Positions 1-9,274 of a stretch of 64,000 bases of DNA are shown in pieces (the first letter of the stretch is position 1; the number at the start of each line of letters is the position of its first letter). The notes under the pieces were generated by a model, which saw nothing but the letters and a program-made list of their open reading frames with translations, was not told where the DNA came from and made no database searches. The position numbers and the translations under genes are program-made. This DNA is from JAHDFB01 sp965658745 (lineage in GTDB: Bacteria; Bacteroidota; Bacteroidia; Chitinophagales; Saprospiraceae), in contig CBFHTK010000004.1 in the NCBI GenBank assembly GCA_965658745.1, positions 1 through 64,000 of the forward strand, given 5' to 3'.

Positions 1-2389
1 CTTATATTCAAATCTGAAATTATCAAATAGCTCTGGCAAACTGAGTAAAACAGGACTTTTTCTGGTAGAATTGTTCTTCTTGATTTCTTCACCTTTTATC
101 CAACCACGAATTTCTTGAAAACTTAGCCTAGTCGTAGTTCTAACAGTGAAAACTGATACACTAGGTAAACTAAATTCATCTTCCCAAAAGAACTGATTTC
201 TTTCACGACCATTTTCAATCTTATATGGGTTCAATGTCATCGCGTAATTGATAGATGATCGTTTTTTGAAAAACGTCGATCGTCCACTGACCATAGGATC
301 TGCTAGTCTAAATGAGTCAGCGATNNNNNNNNNNCACTCGAAAGTTTGTCAATTGATATTTTTTGTCGACACTATCTTTTTTGCTGTAGTATTTCAACTC
401 CACTACATTTTCAGCGCTGAAATTCAGACCTAGATTAGCCTGCCTTGGTCGTGCTGAGAATACGCCGGAGGGAATAATAGAATAGGTCTCTAAATCAGTG
501 ACACCTTCTCGAAAGTCAGTGTCAAAGGTTCGTTCATAAGGAGTCTGGGTGTCAGGATTATATGCTAGTGCTAGCGATGGTGTAGTCGTATGTCGGAAGC
601 CTCTTAGAAATCCTTTTTGTTTGGTTTCTGTCCAAAATAGTTTAGTTGAAACTCCTGCTGAAATATTTCCAGTTCGAAAAGGTAAAAAGGCTACTCCGAT
701 ATCCTCTTGAATTACTCCATAAGTAGTGTCTACTAGCTGTGTAAAAGTACCGTCAGGATTAGTAAACTGTCCAACTGTGTCTAAAACGAGTTCATTAGAT
801 AGAGAGCGTTCTACTTCTTTAAAGAACCAGACCTCTTGGTAGCTTGCAGATGGATTGAAACTAAAATATTTCAAGAATTTGAAGTTGGCATTACTTGTTG
901 CTCGATGTTCTACACCATATCTAGCATCTCGCCATGCTTCTGCAGTATAGAAAGTAGTATCTGTTGCTTGTAGGTAATTCTTAAATTGCGAGCTATATTG
1001 AAGACCGATTTTTTCGTACCAACGTTCTTTTCCAACTTTTACCTTTCGTTTAAGGGGATAGATTTGGCGCATATTGATACGGCCTTCAGGGAGCGTTAAA
1101 TTGACCGTTCGCTGACTAAGAGATTGAACAAAGTTTGCTCCAGCTGTAAGTGACCATGGACTTGAGCCAAACTGATATGAATAGTTAATACTTGAACTTA
1201 AGTTATCTCGATTGGTGGATCGAGCATCCGTTCGATTGAGTCGGTTGAATCCAGCAGTTTGAATATCGACAGAAGTTGAAAAGCTTCGGAAAGGATGGGC
1301 TTTTCGATCTTGGTTGTGTTTCCAATAGAAACGATAAGAAATGTCTCGCTCAAATTCACCAGTTTCAAGTACTTCATTTCGACGGCTACTGCGCGTCAGA
1401 AGAAACTGGCCGTTATACTTGTATTTCTTATTGTAGTTGAGGGCAGCATTTATACCCCAACTTCCTCTGAGGTAAACATCTCCAGTAATTTTTGCGTCTA
1501 GATAATCATTAATCGGGAAATAGTAACCAATATTAGTCATTCCGAATCCCCATACTGGTGATAGATCGTAGGACTTTGGTAAAATCAAGCCAGAAGATTT
1601 TCCTCCTGCAATCGGGAAGAACCCAAAAGGCAGCCACAGTGGGGTAGGTACGTCGGCAATTTCGAGTCTAGAAGGCCCTATTACAGCAAGTTTTTCGGGT
1701 ACCACCTTTAATTTGTTTGTGCGGATTCCAAAGTGTGGATGATCAAGATTACAGCTCGTAACAATGGCATTTTGATTATAGATCACATCGTTTCCACTTG
1801 AGTCTGGTGATGAAACAAATTTTGTCAATGCTCCGTGCACAAATAGTTCTCCTTCTTTCGTGACAGCCTGTTTTACAATACCCTTCTCTGTTTTGAAATT
1901 ATATTTTAGATAATCATACTGGAAAGTTGTCTCACCTTGTACAAATGTGGCCTTCGATTTTAATCTTCCAGATGTATCATAGGTCGCAACTGCTGTTGCT
2001 AAATTACTTTCGAAATCAAATGTGATATAATCACCTTTGACTTGAATATCTTGGTAGTTTACATAAGCCTCATCCCATAAGTGGACAATCTTGTTAGCTA
2101 AGTCTATTTTTTTACGACCTTTCGAACCATAGTCGATTTCATCAGATAATGCATCAGGACTTTTGTTGAATTGCGGTGCTTGTTTTCGGATTGGGTTCCC
2201 AAGGCTATCCAGATTAAATTGAACTGAGCTGTCTTGCTGAATTCCTGTAGTATCTAATTCAGAGAATATTAGAGTAGAATCCATTACAGGAATGGTGTCT
2301 ATCGAAGTGTTCATTGTATCCGAAACCTGACTTTGGGCCCATGAGCCCCACAGAATACAAAAATAGAATAAGATTAAATTTCGACGCAT
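1..2389 (-). CDS. lptD: LPS-assembly protein LptD-like outer membrane protein (3' end cut, contains assembly gap)
   Basis: This would place lipopolysaccharide in the outer leaflet of the outer membrane. I chose the ATG at 2389; a TTG two codons earlier (2395) is also open. A signal peptide (MRRNLILFYFCILWGSWAQSQ) is followed by a linker, an OstA-type N-terminal region (about residues 85-190, beginning EIDYGSKGRKKIDLANK) and a long beta-barrel region rich in alternating aromatic residues, as in Bacteroidota LptD. The run of N at 325-334 interrupts it. Read straight through, the frame hits TGA at 317-319. The next frame after the gap is open to base 1 and reads IADSFRLADPMVSGRSTFF, which is the expected barrel continuation. 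The gene is therefore intact but the gap length is wrong, and the C-terminus lies outside the window. Confidence is high for the family and lower for the exact length. Confidence 0.88.
325..334. other. Assembly gap (10 N) inside lptD
   Basis: Ten consecutive N. The lptD frame on the two sides differs, so the true gap length should be a multiple of three rather than ten. It behaves as a placeholder gap. Confidence 0.98.
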
Positions 2390-2418
2390 TAGCAAGCAAC
2401 TTCTCGGTGTCCAACGGG

Positions 2419-2426
2419 CAAAAATA
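2419..2426 (-). promoter_or_regulatory. Bacteroidota -7 motif upstream of lptD
   Basis: On the minus strand this reads TATTTTTG, matching the TAnnTTTG consensus, about 30 bases before the lptD ATG. I see no TTG at the -33 spacing, so this is a half-site only. Confidence 0.4.
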
Positions 2427-2553
2427 GTGATTCGCGTGTTGCATGTAGAGGATTTAAGAAAGAATTAAGCTTTGAATTGCCTCCTCTTAGTCCAGCAGTG
2501 GTATTTTTGTTTATATTGAATGTACAAAACAAAGTTTTCTTATTCAACTAATT

Positions 2554-3093
2554 ATGACTTCTAAACTGATATTCAACAGATTAAACACCTTGATTGTAAT
2601 TCTGTGCGTCGGGATTATTACAATTCAGTGCAAAAACGAAAAGGCCTACACAACTATCCCATTTGATTCTATGTTATCTCTGAAGGTTGGCATAAGACCA
2701 GGAGAGAATATAAATCCCTTTACAAAGGAAAGATATGATTTCGTTGGTGCTCCAGCGGCGATTGGATGGCAAAAGGATTCTCCTCAATTTCCTTTTTTGA
2801 TGATCGGTTCAGGATTGAAGAAAGGAGATCGATATTCGAGTTACTTTGTTGCTTCTATTAGCTTTGACTTTCTGGGTGAGTCAAAAATAATGGGAGTTTC
2901 GATACCTGTTGAGGCTAAATTCAGAAGCGTAGAGATTGAGCGATTTGACCAACTTAATACGGAGTATGTCCAAGTCCAATTGTTGATCAACGATTGGCTT
3001 GAAAACGCTTTCAAGGATGGCGATATTAGCAATATTCGCTGGAAGAATGAAGCTGATATTTATCGAAAAATGAAAGAAACAAACATTAAATGA
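2554..3093 (+). CDS. Lipoprotein resembling inorganic pyrophosphatase, without its metal-binding motif
   Basis: 179 residues with a lipoprotein-type signal (hydrophobic stretch ending IITIQC, Cys about 26). The body follows the order of Bacteroidota lipoprotein pyrophosphatases: LSLKVGIRPGENINPF in place of the IEIPAGTNKKYEYN strand, GAPAAIGW near the YGFIP position, KIMGVSIPVEAKFRSVEIERFDQL near the ...VP...I..FDEL region, and a C-terminal INDWLENAF...IRWKNEADI resembling WFLNYK...GWGDEEEA. The Asp-rich GGDGDPLD metal site is absent, so any catalysis is doubtful. The stop overlaps the next ATG (ATGA), so it is translationally coupled to the acetyltransferase-like gene. The family assignment is by eye and is an inference; a novel lipoprotein is the alternative. 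Confidence 0.6.
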   Translation: MTSKLIFNRLNTLIVILCVGIITIQCKNEKAYTTIPFDSMLSLKVGIRPGENINPFTKERYDFVGAPAAIGWQKDSPQFPFLMIGSGLKKGDRYSSYFVASISFDFLGESKIMGVSIPVEAKFRSVEIERFDQLNTEYVQVQLLINDWLENAFKDGDISNIRWKNEADIYRKMKETNIK

Positions 3094-4322
3094 TCTGTTC
3101 GCCAAAGTCTGATAGTTTAAGTACTAAAAAAGATATCAACCGAGTACATAATTATCCACTTGATGATACACCATACTATTTCACTATTCACAATTCTATT
3201 CATGAAATCGAGGATGTATGGTCCGATCTATGTGCCAAAAAAAGCATTTTTCTTTCCGTTAATTACTTCAGAGCAATAGAGGCTTGTCCTCCAGATGACT
3301 TGCAATCGAGATATCTTTTGCTTAGAAACAGCAATGATGAAATCGTAGCATTTTTTCCATGTCAGTTGAAGCTTTTTGAAGCAAGTGACAGTATTAAGGA
3401 TATTGATGAGTCAAAGTCAGTCATAGATTTAAGAAAGTCAGTAGCTAAACGGGTTAAATTTCATACTCTGATTGGCGGAAACATAACGGTTTCCGGTGAA
3501 TATATGTGTTGCTTTCTGGAAGGACTTCCGTCCAAAAGAAGATTCGAGCTAACAGAGAAAATACTTGATAGCTATCGGGAAATTCTTCAGAAGTCTGGAC
3601 ACCCGATTAACGTTACTTTGCTTAAGGACGTGCACGCGTCTAAGAGCACCCATAAGCTTGGTATTGATCACAGTAGATTCAAAGAATTTGGGGTAGAACC
3701 TTTGATGGTTTTGAGTCTGAAACCAGAATGGGAAACACTTGATGACTATATGGCATCGATGACTTCCAAGTATAGAACAAGAGTTCGTAGAACTTTCAAG
3801 AAGGGTAAGAATCTCAGATATAGAGAATGTGATCTTGATGAGATAATAGAGAAGAAGGATCTTTTCTACAAGCTGTACATGAATGTCTTTAATAATGTTG
3901 ATTTCAGCTTATTCCAATTGTCACCCAACTATTTTGCTGAAATGAAGCGCCATCTAGGTGAAGACTTTCGATTTTTCGTTGTGTCATCAGAAGAGAAAGG
4001 AATATGTGCATTCTATACACTTATGAATAATAATAATGAGTTACATGCTCATTATCTAGGTTATGATCCTGAAGTTAACCGAGAATCTCTCTTGTATCTT
4101 AATATGCTTTATCATATGGTAGAGCTAGGAATAAAAGGCAGATATGAAACCATTGATTTTGGTCGAACCGCCTTAGAGATCAAGAGTTCAGTGGGTGCCG
4201 AGCCACAATCATATAGTTTATATCTTAAACATAAGAATCAAATAGCTAATCTTTTCGTTCCTTCAGTTATAGGGATTTTGAATAAGAAAACAGAATGGAT
4301 ACCTAGATCCCCTTTCAAATAA
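3090..4322 (+). CDS. GNAT-fold transferase, BioF2/FemAB-like (PF13480 type)
   Basis: 410 residues, cytoplasmic, with no signal peptide. The central to C-terminal part carries the pattern of BioF2-like acetyltransferases: DDYMASMTSKYRTRVRR, a helix-rich stretch, then ELHAHYLGYDPE, SLLYLNMLYHMVELGIKGRYETIDFGRTALEIKSS. The last segment, with the IDFGR motif, is typical of this group, which transfers acyl or aminoacyl groups and is often tied to surface polysaccharide modification. The substrate cannot be told here. It starts in an ATGA overlap with the pyrophosphatase-like lipoprotein, implying one transcript. About 140 bases of featureless spacer follow before the convergent sigma/anti-sigma-like pair. 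Confidence 0.75.
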   Translation: MICSPKSDSLSTKKDINRVHNYPLDDTPYYFTIHNSIHEIEDVWSDLCAKKSIFLSVNYFRAIEACPPDDLQSRYLLLRNSNDEIVAFFPCQLKLFEASDSIKDIDESKSVIDLRKSVAKRVKFHTLIGGNITVSGEYMCCFLEGLPSKRRFELTEKILDSYREILQKSGHPINVTLLKDVHASKSTHKLGIDHSRFKEFGVEPLMVLSLKPEWETLDDYMASMTSKYRTRVRRTFKKGKNLRYRECDLDEIIEKKDLFYKLYMNVFNNVDFSLFQLSPNYFAEMKRHLGEDFRFFVVSSEEKGICAFYTLMNNNNELHAHYLGYDPEVNRESLLYLNMLYHMVELGIKGRYETIDFGRTALEIKSSVGAEPQSYSLYLKHKNQIANLFVPSVIGILNKKTEWIPRSPFK

Positions 4323-4461
4323 GGAGAATACTCAATCTACTTTGACCTAGCTATTGTAAGTACTAGAGATACCTTTCTAGGTAAATGACTTCTATTCACA
4401 AATAACCATAACTAGTATAGGAGAGTGTTTTTGGAATGGTGCAACGTACCTTTGGAGAATT

Positions 4462-4821
4462 CTATTTTACTCTTTTTCCAAAATTAGGATCAGTTTGAAG
4501 GATCGCTTCTCTCAATTGAAAAACTTGTTGATAATCATAAAGCGGTTCTTCTGCCTCAGCTAGGTCTTCAAAGAGAATACTTTTATATGCTTCATTTGTT
4601 GCAAAGAGGGTAGGGTTGGCTTGACTTCCTTGCGTAAAACCTAATTTCATAAGACTCAATACGCTAGCAACAATAAAGCACGCTGCCACAGCGCTGATCG
4701 CGCGTAGTCGAAAATATTTACGCTCTTGTTTTTTCTCAGTTAGTTTACTTTCAATCTGATTCCAAACTCTACGAGGAACATCGACCACATGGTCATCATA
4801 TAAAGGCTTTAAATCTTCCAT
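4462..4821 (-). CDS. Short single-span membrane protein paired with an ECF sigma factor (possible anti-sigma)
   Basis: With the ATG at 4821 it is 119 residues; a longer reading from 4848 overlaps the sigma gene by 17 bases, so I prefer MEDLKPLYDD, which starts 10 bases after the sigma stop. A cytoplasmic N-terminal stretch (VPRRVWNQIESKL), a basic region, then one membrane span (AISAVAACFIVASVLSLM) and an acidic periplasmic tail. The W..IE..L pattern before the single span is common in small proteins encoded directly after ECF sigma genes in Bacteroidota, many of which bind the sigma factor. No ZAS-type HxxxCxxC zinc motif is present, so anti-sigma function is an inference from position and topology. 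Confidence 0.65.
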   Translation of the reverse strand: MEDLKPLYDDHVVDVPRRVWNQIESKLTEKKQERKYFRLRAISAVAACFIVASVLSLMKLGFTQGSQANPTLFATNEAYKSILFEDLAEAEEPLYDYQQVFQLREAILQTDPNFGKRVK

Positions 4822-4831
4822 AATCTTTATT

Positions 4832-5368
4832 TTATGAAGCGCGTTCAATGAGTTGTTTTTTTTTGACTAAATCTCGAAGTCTCTTTTTAGCTAAGATCAA
4901 CTGCGATTTTGAAGTATTGATGCTGATACCTAATTTCTCCGCTATCTCGCGATGTTTATATCCTTCAATCTCGTAAAGATTAAAAATGGTTCTGTAACCA
5001 GTGGGTAGTAGCTCAAGTACACTTAGAAGATCTTTATACGCTAGATTCGGAGTAATCATTTCTTTTTCACCGACGCTATATGCTTCTTCAAGAGCAAGGG
5101 TGAAATTTCGCTTTTTGCGAAGTTTCATCAAGCATTCATTAACAACAATTCTTCGCATCCATCCTTCAAAAGATCCAGATCCACGATAGTCATTTATTTT
5201 TGTGAGTATCTTGAAGAACGCTTCTATCAAAGCATCTTCAGCATCCTCTTCATTTTTTAGATATCTTCTAGAAACAGAAAACAACAAAGGACTATACTCT
5301 GCATATAGCATCTTCTGGGCCCTAGGGTCCTTTTTTTTGCAGAGTAATATGATTTTGTCTATATCCAA
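4832..5368 (-). CDS. RNA polymerase sigma factor, ECF type (sigma-70 family)
   Basis: 178 residues. Region 2 is seen as LYAEYSPLLFSVSRRYLKNEEDAEDALIEAF, with FEGWMRRIVVNECL following. Region 4 is seen as LLPTGYRTIFNLYEIEGYKHREIAEKLGISINTSKSQLILAKKRLRDLVKK, the helix-turn-helix that reads the -35 box. There is no ATG at the N-terminus; TTG at 5368 is the best start because region 2 would be cut otherwise. It is followed by a small membrane protein that probably regulates it. The target genes are unknown. Confidence 0.9.
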   Translation of the reverse strand: MDIDKIILLCKKKDPRAQKMLYAEYSPLLFSVSRRYLKNEEDAEDALIEAFFKILTKINDYRGSGSFEGWMRRIVVNECLMKLRKKRNFTLALEEAYSVGEKEMITPNLAYKDLLSVLELLPTGYRTIFNLYEIEGYKHREIAEKLGISINTSKSQLILAKKRLRDLVKKKQLIERAS

Positions 5369-5521
5369 AATATGTTCGTTGTTAGCGGATTAAACTTCTA
5401 TCGAGCTGGTACCTTTTCAAAGAAAACGCTTTCCTTTTTGTAAATAACACCAACTTCAAGATATAGATGCTATTAAAGTCAAAAATGGTGCCTCGCTAAC
5501 TCAATTTTAACGTATTAAATG

Positions 5522-5529
5522 TAATTTTG
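5522..5529 (+). promoter_or_regulatory. -7 motif in front of the SixA-like gene
   Basis: TAATTTTG matches TAnnTTTG and ends only 6 bases before the ATG at 5536. A start a few bases downstream of this box would give a leaderless or nearly leaderless transcript. Confidence 0.4.
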
Positions 5530-5535
5530 CCCACT

Positions 5536-6066
5536 ATGAAAACAATAAATTTAGTCATTTTCAGTCTTTTACTGGTGAATTGCGCTTCTTTAAATAAGGG
5601 AGCACCAGCCTTTTTTACTTCCAATGAAATTCAATGGAATAGTAAAGACAAAATATTTGTTTTCTTTCGACATGCTGAAAAAGAAAAGGGAAATGATCCG
5701 CAATTAAGTACTGAGGGTATTGCAAGGGCACAGAAGCTTGAAGAGATTTTTATAAAGCATAAACCTCGAAAGATATTCTCTACGGATACAAAAAGGACTT
5801 TGGGAACAGTACAAGCAATCGCTGATCGATGGAATAGAGATGTTGAGATTTATGATCCCAAACTAATCGAAGAAAGTGCAAGTTTTCTTAAGTCTCAACG
5901 TCCAGGAATTTACCTCATTTCTGGGCACTCGAATACGACACCAAGTTTTGCAAATGAGGTCTGTGATTGCAACATGTTTCCAGCAATAGATGAATCGGAC
6001 TATTCCAATATATTTGTGGTTGTAATCAACGGCGAAAGTGTCACAACGCATAAACTACAATATTAA
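5536..6066 (+). CDS. Histidine phosphatase (SixA/phosphoglycerate mutase-like) lipoprotein
   Basis: 176 residues from ATG 5536; a TTG at 5527 is open but less likely. The N-terminus is a lipoprotein signal (INLVIFSLLLVNCASLN). The mature domain has the phosphohistidine motif FFRHAEKEKG (RH signature), LSTEGIARAQKL, IFSTDTKRTLGTVQAIA and the second catalytic His in YLISGHSNTTPSF. This is the branch-1 histidine phosphatase fold at minimal length, as in SixA. It would act in the periplasm or at the membrane face on an unknown phosphate substrate. It ends 24 bases before valS and may be cotranscribed with it. Confidence 0.85.
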   Translation: MKTINLVIFSLLLVNCASLNKGAPAFFTSNEIQWNSKDKIFVFFRHAEKEKGNDPQLSTEGIARAQKLEEIFIKHKPRKIFSTDTKRTLGTVQAIADRWNRDVEIYDPKLIEESASFLKSQRPGIYLISGHSNTTPSFANEVCDCNMFPAIDESDYSNIFVVVINGESVTTHKLQY

Positions 6067-6090
6067 AACGAGCAATAAAGCCTTATAAAG

Positions 6091-8718
6091 ATGGATATAA
6101 GTACAAAGTTTTCTCCAGCAGAAATCGAGAGTAAGTGGTATAAGCACTGGGAAGATGCTGGATATTTTCACAGTGAACCAGATGAGCGAGAACCTTTTTC
6201 TATCGTAATACCACCTCCCAATGTCACGGGAGTATTGCACATGGGGCATATGCTAAACAATACAATTCAAGATATTCTCATCAGAAAGGCAAGGCTCGAT
6301 GGTAAGAATGCCTGTTGGGTGCCTGGTACAGATCATGCATCAATTGCAACTGAGGCTAAAGTTGTTGGTTTATTAAGAGAACAAGGAATCAAGAAAAGTG
6401 ATCTTAGCAGGGATGAATTCCTCGAAAAGGCATTTGAATGGAAAGATAAATACGGTGGTATTATTTTGAAGCAACTTCGTCGACTTGGTGCGAGTTGTGA
6501 TTGGGATAGAACTGCATTTACGATGGACGAAAGTCGCTCAAAAGCTGTGTTGCAAGCTTTTGTAGATCTTTATAACGATGGTAAATTATATCGAGGACTA
6601 CGAATGGTAAATTGGGATCCTGAGGCCAAAACAGTTTTGTCCAATGAAGAGGTAATCTACAAAGAGGAGCATGGCCGATTGTACAGAGTTCGTTACCAGA
6701 TTAAAGATTCGGACGAGTTCGTTACAATTGCTACTACGAGACCCGAAACCATTATGGGAGATACTGCGATTGCTGTTCATCCTGAAGATCCTAGGTATGC
6801 ACACCTGAAGGGAAAGTCTGCAATTGTCCCGATGGTAGGACGTGAAATCCCGATCATTTTCGATGACTATGTTGATATAGAGTTTGGAACTGGAGCATTA
6901 AAAGTGACTCCAGCGCATGATGTTAATGACCATGAAATTGGTAAGCGACATGATCTAAAGACTGTCGATATTTTCAATGAAGACGGTACTTTAAATGCTA
7001 ATGCGCAGCTTTTTATCGGTGAAGATCGCTTTGTAGCACGAAAAAAAGTTGCTAAACTTCTCGAAGAGCAGGGAAGTCTAATTGAAGTTGAAGATTATCA
7101 GAATAATGTTGGTAGATCTGAGAGAACCAATGCAGTCATTGAACCGAGGTTATCCCTACAGTGGTATGTAGATATGAAATCGATCGCTGGTCCGGCATTG
7201 GATGCCGTAGAATCTGATGAGATCGAGTTCTTTCCAAAGAATCAGAAGAATTTATATCGTCATTGGATGGAAAATATCCGTGACTGGTGTATTTCTAGAC
7301 AACTCTGGTGGGGGCATAGAATTCCAGCTTACTACCTTGGAGAGGAAGTATTTGTAGCTCCGACCTTAGAAAAAGCTGTAGCAAAAGCGACTGAAAAACT
7401 TGGTAGACCAGTACGTGAGGACGAGCTCAGACAAGACGAAGATGTACTTGACACTTGGTTTAGTAGTTGGTTATGGCCAATCACAGTTTTTGATGGCTTT
7501 GAATCAAGAGAAGAATTAGACTACTACTACCCAACGTCAGTTTTGGTAACCGGTTGGGATATCATATTCTTGTGGGTTGCTCGGATGGCAATGGCTGGTT
7601 ATCAATGGGAGCAGAAAAGACCTTTTGAACATGTGTATTTCACAGGGATGGTGAGAGACAAGAAAGGAAGAAAAATGTCTAAGTCATTGGGGAATTCTCC
7701 CGATGCATTAGAACTAATTGATACCTATGGTGCCGACGGGGTGCGTTTTGGAATGATGAATAGTTCACCAGCTGGTGGAGATTTATTGTTTGACGAAAAG
7801 CTATGCGAGCAGGGACGGAACTTCTGCAATAAGATTTGGCAAGCGATGCGTCTTTTAAAGAACATGGATGTTGATCAGAAAGCTGAGATGCCTGTTGCAA
7901 ATATGCTTGCGCTAGATTGGATTACATCATTATTTAATAAGACTCTCGTAGATGTTCAGAAAGACTTTGAAACGTATCGACTTTCAGAAGCTTTGACAAA
8001 ATTATATAGTTTCATATGGACGGACTTTTGTTCATGGTTTTTGGAAATGATCAAGCCTAGCTATGGTGAGGCAATCGATCCTCACACTTTGGAGAAAACA
8101 ACAGATCTATTTTCAGAAATGATGATAGCGCTTCATCCATATATGCCTTTTATTTCTGAAGAAGTATATCATATTCTAAAAGATCAAGAGGTTGATTGTT
8201 GTGTTAGTTCTTTTCCATCAACAGGGAAAATAGACGAAGAGTTGATCAAGAAAATGGATGATGTTAAGACTCTAGTCTCATCAATTAGAGACATGAGAAA
8301 CAAAGCGCAGATCAAGAAATCTGATAAAATTGGCGTTTTTTACACAGATGATAATCAAGTATTGGTTGGAGATAACGCTGAAGCTCTTCAGTACGTAGTG
8401 AGTCATCTAGCTGGTGTTTCAGAATTAGCATCGATCGATGGGAAGAATCCTGACGAATTACTTAGTTTCTTGAGCGGGACAGCTAAGTACTATGCCAAGA
8501 TGGAGAAAGAATTTGATGTTCAAGCAGAAATTGCGAAAATAGAAGATGAAATCAAGTATCTGAAGGGCTTTATGATGGGAATTGAGAAGAAACTTGGTAA
8601 TGAGCGTTTTGTGAACAATGCGCCCGAAGCTGTCGTTGCTAAAGAGAGAAAGAAGTTGGAGGATTCAATGACAAGGATTAAGATTTTAGAAGAAAACCTA
8701 GCAAAGTACAAGAACTAA
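6091..8718 (+). CDS. valS: Valyl-tRNA synthetase
   Basis: 875 residues, normal for bacterial ValRS. It joins valine to tRNA-Val in the cytoplasm. The class I HIGH box is HMGH at residues 50-53 inside PPPNVTGVLHMGHMLN. The editing (CP1) domain shows ATTRPETIMGDTAIAVHP and GTGALKVTPAHD. The KMSKS loop is at 528-532 (RKMSKSLGNS). WCISRQLWWGHRIPAYY and DTWFSSWLWP are typical ValRS stretches. A C-terminal coiled coil (EIAKIEDEIKYLKGFMMG to the end) is the tRNA-binding arm. Start is ATG 6091. Confidence 0.98.
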   Translation: MDISTKFSPAEIESKWYKHWEDAGYFHSEPDEREPFSIVIPPPNVTGVLHMGHMLNNTIQDILIRKARLDGKNACWVPGTDHASIATEAKVVGLLREQGIKKSDLSRDEFLEKAFEWKDKYGGIILKQLRRLGASCDWDRTAFTMDESRSKAVLQAFVDLYNDGKLYRGLRMVNWDPEAKTVLSNEEVIYKEEHGRLYRVRYQIKDSDEFVTIATTRPETIMGDTAIAVHPEDPRYAHLKGKSAIVPMVGREIPIIFDDYVDIEFGTGALKVTPAHDVNDHEIGKRHDLKTVDIFNEDGTLNANAQLFIGEDRFVARKKVAKLLEEQGSLIEVEDYQNNVGRSERTNAVIEPRLSLQWYVDMKSIAGPALDAVESDEIEFFPKNQKNLYRHWMENIRDWCISRQLWWGHRIPAYYLGEEVFVAPTLEKAVAKATEKLGRPVREDELRQDEDVLDTWFSSWLWPITVFDGFESREELDYYYPTSVLVTGWDIIFLWVARMAMAGYQWEQKRPFEHVYFTGMVRDKKGRKMSKSLGNSPDALELIDTYGADGVRFGMMNSSPAGGDLLFDEKLCEQGRNFCNKIWQAMRLLKNMDVDQKAEMPVANMLALDWITSLFNKTLVDVQKDFETYRLSEALTKLYSFIWTDFCSWFLEMIKPSYGEAIDPHTLEKTTDLFSEMMIALHPYMPFISEEVYHILKDQEVDCCVSSFPSTGKIDEELIKKMDDVKTLVSSIRDMRNKAQIKKSDKIGVFYTDDNQVLVGDNAEALQYVVSHLAGVSELASIDGKNPDELLSFLSGTAKYYAKMEKEFDVQAEIAKIEDEIKYLKGFMMGIEKKLGNERFVNNAPEAVVAKERKKLEDSMTRIKILEENLAKYKN

Positions 8719-8794
8719 TTCGGAAAATGCATATGTATCCTTACAGTGGAGAGTAGCCTAGGTTTGATATGAACGATAAATTAAACGAGTTGAA

Positions 8795-9238
8795 ATGAGT
8801 AATGTACCAATGATAGATAGAATTTCGTGGAAAGCAATGTTGTTGCAGTTCCTATTTATGGTACTGTGTTACTCGGTTGCTGCTGCTTTTTACCCTGAAG
8901 AAGCATTTCTTCTAGGTGTTGGATCATATTTTCTTGTGACGGTTGTACTTAAGTACACTATGATGATGCCTTTTCGAAAAGGTATTGCATATGTGCGTAT
9001 GGGACATTTTTCAGACGCAATAAGCTCATTCGGTCAGAGTATTGAGTTCTTGGATAAGAATCCTTGGGTTGATCAGTATCGAGCGATTTTATTGGCAAAT
9101 CCTTCAGCATTTTCATATAAAGAGCTCGCATTGCACAACACTGCATTTGCTCAAAATGAATTGGGAGAAAAAAAAGAAGCTAATAAAACACTGAAGCGAC
9201 TACGAGAAGAGTTTCCCGAGAGCAAATTACTACAATAG
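8795..9238 (+). CDS. Small membrane protein with TPR-like tail
   Basis: 147 residues. Two hydrophobic segments near the N-terminus (AMLLQFLFMVLCYSVAAAFY and FLLGVGSYFLVTVVLKY) anchor it. The rest resembles tetratricopeptide helices: RKGIAYVRMGHFSDAISSFGQSIEFL, then ALHNTAFAQNELGEKKEANKTLKRLREEFPESKLL. The likely role is protein-protein contact at the inner membrane; no specific function is visible. It lies 76 bases after valS on the same strand and is convergent with the broken gene that follows. Confidence 0.75.
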   Translation: MSNVPMIDRISWKAMLLQFLFMVLCYSVAAAFYPEEAFLLGVGSYFLVTVVLKYTMMMPFRKGIAYVRMGHFSDAISSFGQSIEFLDKNPWVDQYRAILLANPSAFSYKELALHNTAFAQNELGEKKEANKTLKRLREEFPESKLLQ

Positions 9239-9274
9239 GGCAGTAGAATAGAGCAGAATTATTTCAGATAATGG

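Noticed and set aside
248..433. Plus-strand reading frame across the N run
   Set aside because: It is antisense to lptD, includes the gap, and has no recognisable protein features.
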